Positions 61,447 to 64,000 of a DNA stretch of 64,000 nucleotides are shown here, in pieces; the first letter of the stretch is position 1; each line of letters begins with the position of its first letter. The notes below the pieces were generated by a model. The model was not told the origin of the DNA. It did not search any database and worked only from the letters and a program-made list of their open reading frames with translations. A program made the translations under genes and the position numbers. The stretch comes from Pseudomonas sp. PDM05 (GTDB lineage Bacteria; Pseudomonadota; Gammaproteobacteria; Pseudomonadales; Pseudomonadaceae): contig NZ_JACVAC010000007.1 in assembly GCF_014851685.1 (NCBI RefSeq), forward strand, positions 1 through 64,000, written 5' to 3'.

Positions 61447-62388
61447 ATGGCTGACTCCGCTTTCTTCTGCCCCCTGTCCCACGAAGGCGTTCTCGCCGTC
61501 CGCGGCTCCGACGCTGCCAAGTTCCTGCAAGGGCAACTGACCTGCAACCTCAACTACCTGAGCGATACCCAGGCCAGCCTCGGCGCGCGCTGCACGCAAA
61601 AAGGGCGCATGCAATCGAGCTTTCGCATCCTGCTGCAAGGTGACGGCGTGTTGCTGGCCATGGCCACCGAGCTGCTGGAGCCGCAACTGGCCGACTTGAA
61701 GAAATACGCCGTCTTCTCCAAATCCAAACTCACCGACGAAAGCGCCGCCTGGGTGCGTTTCGGCCTGATGGGTGCGGATCCGGCACTGACCGCCCTCGGC
61801 CTTGAACTGCCAGCCGAGACCGACAGCGTTGCACGCACCGAGCACTTGATCGCGATTCGGGTTTCGCCCGAGCGCGCCGAGCTCTGGGTGCCCGTCGAGC
61901 ACGCCGACACCGTGCGCGCCCAATTGGCTGCGCAAGCGCAAGAAACCGACCTGAACGAATGGCTGCTGGGCCAGATCCGCGCCGGCATCGGCCAGGTCAT
62001 GGCGCAAACCCGCGAACTGTTCATCCCGCAGATGCTCAACCTGCAAGCCATCGGCGGCGTCAGCTTCAAGAAAGGCTGCTACACCGGCCAGGAAATCGTC
62101 GCGCGCATGCAGTACCTGGGCAAACTCAAACGCCGCCTGTACCGTTTGCGCCTGGATACGCTTGAAACACCCGAGCCAGGCACCCCGCTGTTTTCGCCCA
62201 GCCATAACAGCTCGATCGGCGAAGTGGTGATTGCAGCAAAAGCTGACCAGACGATTGAACTTCTGGCCGTATTGCAAGCCGAAGCTGCCGATAGTGGCGA
62301 TGTGCATCTAGGCAGCCTTGAAGGCCCCGCCCTGCACCTGCTTGACCTGCCATACACACTCGACCGCGATCGAGAGATCCAGCGTTAA
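61447..62388 (+). CDS. ygfZ: YgfZ-type folate-binding protein (iron-sulphur enzyme maturation)
   Basis: A 313-aa protein of the YgfZ/GcvT-like family, which helps to maintain certain iron-sulphur enzymes such as MiaB. The conserved signature KGCYTGQEIVARMQYLGKLK with its essential Cys is present (around residues 208-226), and the N-terminal GcvT-like fold begins LSHEGVLAVRGSDAAKFLQG. It is divergent from sdhE. Confidence 0.92.
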   Translation: MADSAFFCPLSHEGVLAVRGSDAAKFLQGQLTCNLNYLSDTQASLGARCTQKGRMQSSFRILLQGDGVLLAMATELLEPQLADLKKYAVFSKSKLTDESAAWVRFGLMGADPALTALGLELPAETDSVARTEHLIAIRVSPERAELWVPVEHADTVRAQLAAQAQETDLNEWLLGQIRAGIGQVMAQTRELFIPQMLNLQAIGGVSFKKGCYTGQEIVARMQYLGKLKRRLYRLRLDTLETPEPGTPLFSPSHNSSIGEVVIAAKADQTIELLAVLQAEAADSGDVHLGSLEGPALHLLDLPYTLDRDREIQR

Positions 62389-62424
62389 TCGCCGTACCTT
62401 TTGGCAACACCCTAGAGATCCTGA

Positions 62425-63246
62425 ATGAACAAGCTGGCGGAAAAAGTCCAACAGGCTTTGATTACGGCCATCGGCAACGATGATCTGGTTCTGCCGACAT
62501 TACCCGAAGTGGCGCTGCAAATTCGCCAGGCCGCCGAAGACCCGGAAATCAGCATCAGCCACTTGAGCAAAGTGATCGGGCGCGACACCGCGCTGTCGGC
62601 GCGCCTGATCAAAGTGGTCAACAGCCCGCTGTTGCGTGCGACCCAGGAAGTCACCGACCTGCACACCGCCATCACCCGGCTGGGCACCAACTACAGCAGC
62701 AACCTGGCCATCGGCCTGGTGATGGAACAGATCTTCCACGCCCGCTCCGAAACGGTCGAACAAAAGATGCGCGATGTCTGGCGCCGCAGCCTCGAAGTGG
62801 CAGGCGTCAGCTATGCATTGTGCCGCAGCCACAGCCAGCTCAAGCCGGACCAGGCAGCCCTTGGCGGCCTGGTGCATCAGATCGGTGTGCTGCCGATCCT
62901 GACCTACGCCGAGGACCACTATGAACTGCTATCGGACCCGATCGCCCTCAACCACGTGATCGACAGCATCCACCCACTGCTCGGCGACAAGCTGCTGCAC
63001 GGCTGGGATTTCCCGGAGATGCTGGCCAGCCTGCCGGGGCAATACCTGAACCTTGAACGTGACTCCGCCAGCCTCGACTACATCGATCTGGTGCAAATCG
63101 CCATGCTGTATTGCCATCGCGGCACCGACCACCCCTTGGCGGATGTGGTGGTTTCCACACTCCCCGCGCTCAAGAAGCTACGCGTCGATCCGTACAGCGA
63201 AGCCCTGCGCGCCGAGCTGGATGAAGCACGCTCGATGTTCTACTGA
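62425..63246 (+). CDS. HDOD-domain protein
   Basis: A 273-aa protein largely consisting of an HDOD domain (residues about 15-215): LPTLPEVALQIRQAAEDPEI, then KVIGRDTALSARLIKVVNSP and ALGGLVHQIGVLPILTYAED. HDOD domains are HD-like modules that lack complete metal ligands and act in signalling. It is downstream of ygfZ by 36 bp; possibly cotranscribed. Its stop adjoins the 3' end of a convergent sensor kinase gene. Confidence 0.88.
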   Translation: MNKLAEKVQQALITAIGNDDLVLPTLPEVALQIRQAAEDPEISISHLSKVIGRDTALSARLIKVVNSPLLRATQEVTDLHTAITRLGTNYSSNLAIGLVMEQIFHARSETVEQKMRDVWRRSLEVAGVSYALCRSHSQLKPDQAALGGLVHQIGVLPILTYAEDHYELLSDPIALNHVIDSIHPLLGDKLLHGWDFPEMLASLPGQYLNLERDSASLDYIDLVQIAMLYCHRGTDHPLADVVVSTLPALKKLRVDPYSEALRAELDEARSMFY

Positions 63247-64000
63247 TCAACCGGCGATAAAGCTCACCCGCACCTTCAATCCCGCCAGTTCGCCATCGTG
63301 CAGGCTGATCTGCGCCAGGTGCGCGCGGCAGATCTCGCCGACAATCGCCAGCCCCAGGCCAGAGCCCAAGCCCTGCTGGCTGCGGCGGTAGAAGCGCTCG
63401 AAGACCCGGTCGCGCTCATCCAGCGGGATGCCCGGGCCATCGTCCTCCACTTCCAGTACCGCCGGCGCCGTGACCCGCAAGATCACATTGCCACCCGGTG
63501 GTGTATGGGCCAGGGCGTTGTCCACCAGGTTGCTCAACAACTCGTTCAACAGCGTCGGCTCGCCGCGCAGCCACACCGGCTCATCGGCCTCCAACGCCAA
63601 CGCCACACCGCGTGCATGGGCCAGCGGCGCCATGGCCATGCCCAGCTCCCGGGCCAATTGGCTCAGATCGAGCAGTTGCGCACCGCCCTCGGCAATCGCC
63701 CGTGCACCGTTTTCGATACGCGCCAACGACAACAGCTGATTAGCCAGATGGGTCAGGCGATCCGTGCCCTGTGCCGCGCTTTCCAGGGTGCTGCGCCAGG
63801 TCGGTGGGTCTTCGGCACGCAGGCCCAACTCCAAGCGCGCCTTGAGCGCCGCCAGCGGTGTGCGCAGCTCGTGGGCCGCGTCGGCAATAAACTGTGCCTG
63901 GCGCTCGAACTGGCCACGCAGGCGTTCGGTGAAGTGATTGAGCGAACGCACCAACGGGCCGAATTCATGCTGCACTTCCACCAACGGCAGCGGCCGCAGA
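63247..64000 (-). CDS. Sensor histidine kinase, C-terminal part (cut by window edge)
   Basis: The visible 251 residues contain the end of a HAMP-like linker, the phospho-acceptor region FIADAAHELRTPLAALKA, and the ATPase domain: N box LLSNLVDNALAHTPPG, G1 DDGPGIP, F region FERFYR and G2 GSGLGLAIV. The type resembles TctE/QseC kinases. The N-terminal sensor part lies beyond the window. It is convergent with the HDOD gene. Confidence 0.93.
   Translation of the reverse strand, partial: LRPLPLVEVQHEFGPLVRSLNHFTERLRGQFERQAQFIADAAHELRTPLAALKARLELGLRAEDPPTWRSTLESAAQGTDRLTHLANQLLSLARIENGARAIAEGGAQLLDLSQLARELGMAMAPLAHARGVALALEADEPVWLRGEPTLLNELLSNLVDNALAHTPPGGNVILRVTAPAVLEVEDDGPGIPLDERDRVFERFYRRSQQGLGSGLGLAIVGEICRAHLAQISLHDGELAGLKVRVSFIAG

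Overview
The window is chromosomal DNA of a fluorescent Pseudomonas, most likely the P. fluorescens group. The evidence is high GC, Pseudomonas-type gene sets (algU-mucA-mucB-mucD with divergent nadB, purC-MBL-bamC-dapA / gcvR-bcp, pobA/pobR), and many intergenic inverted pairs of the REP core GTGGGAGCGGGCTTGCTCGC.

Layout. 1-136: the end of an IS3-family element inserted inside a REP unit. 246-3688: the 5-oxoprolinase operon pxpABC with a divergent LysR gene. 3.8-18.1 kb: housekeeping and conserved hypothetical genes, including a DUF2937 protein, a YafJ-type amidotransferase, oligopeptidase B, a cNMP-binding protein, a spermidine-synthase-like protein, an HNH nuclease, a TrmH-type methyltransferase, YcgN, a nitroreductase, RNase D-YcgL and a glutamine-synthetase-like enzyme. 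18.4-39.7 kb: a catabolic and transport region with five of the window's six LysR genes. It holds pobA/pobR, a 2-ketoarginine decarboxylase-aldehyde dehydrogenase pair, three MFS transporters, a CHMI-type tautomerase, and a citrate-type symporter coupled to a periplasmic binding protein. 39.8-48.1 kb: a small phage-like ORF, tRNA-Ser(CGA), purC to dapA, gcvR-bcp, a PerM-type permease, a TusA protein and BepA. 48.1-52.0 kb: the AlgU envelope-stress operon (algU, mucA, mucB, mucD; no mucC), with two candidate AlgU autoregulatory promoters. 52.5-60.65 kb: nadB, interrupted near its 3' end by a 6.6-kb integrated element. 60.6-64.0 kb: ygfX-sdhE, ygfZ, an HDOD gene and the 3' part of a sensor kinase gene.

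The most interesting region is the element at 53881-60457. It is bounded by a 19-bp direct repeat (CGAGTTCTACAGCAACTAC). It is integrated in codons 476-481 of nadB and supplies a recoded nadB tail: 25 of 49 conserved residues use a different codon. The original tail is displaced to 60458-60650. All of its own genes lie on the minus strand: a tyrosine integrase, a possible HEPN-type protein (Arg-Ser-x4-His motif), a Rha-type regulator, two small coupled genes, a coiled-coil protein, a 347-aa protein that might be capsid-like, and a 54-aa membrane-like protein. I see no replication, terminase, portal or RNA polymerase gene.

The 715-bp non-coding region upstream of the Rha gene holds two 29-bp repeats with one mismatch. 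Read on the minus strand they contain AACCCTCAC, resembling promoters of T3/gh-1-like single-subunit phage RNA polymerases. Between them is an AT-rich stretch with four CTTTAAG heptamers, reminiscent of the CCTAAAG arrays at T7 genome ends. I therefore propose that the element is a satellite of a T7-like (Autographiviridae) helper phage, transcribed by the helper's RNA polymerase and perhaps packaged through mimicked genome ends. That is inference; the att sites, recoded nadB tail and repeats are directly visible.
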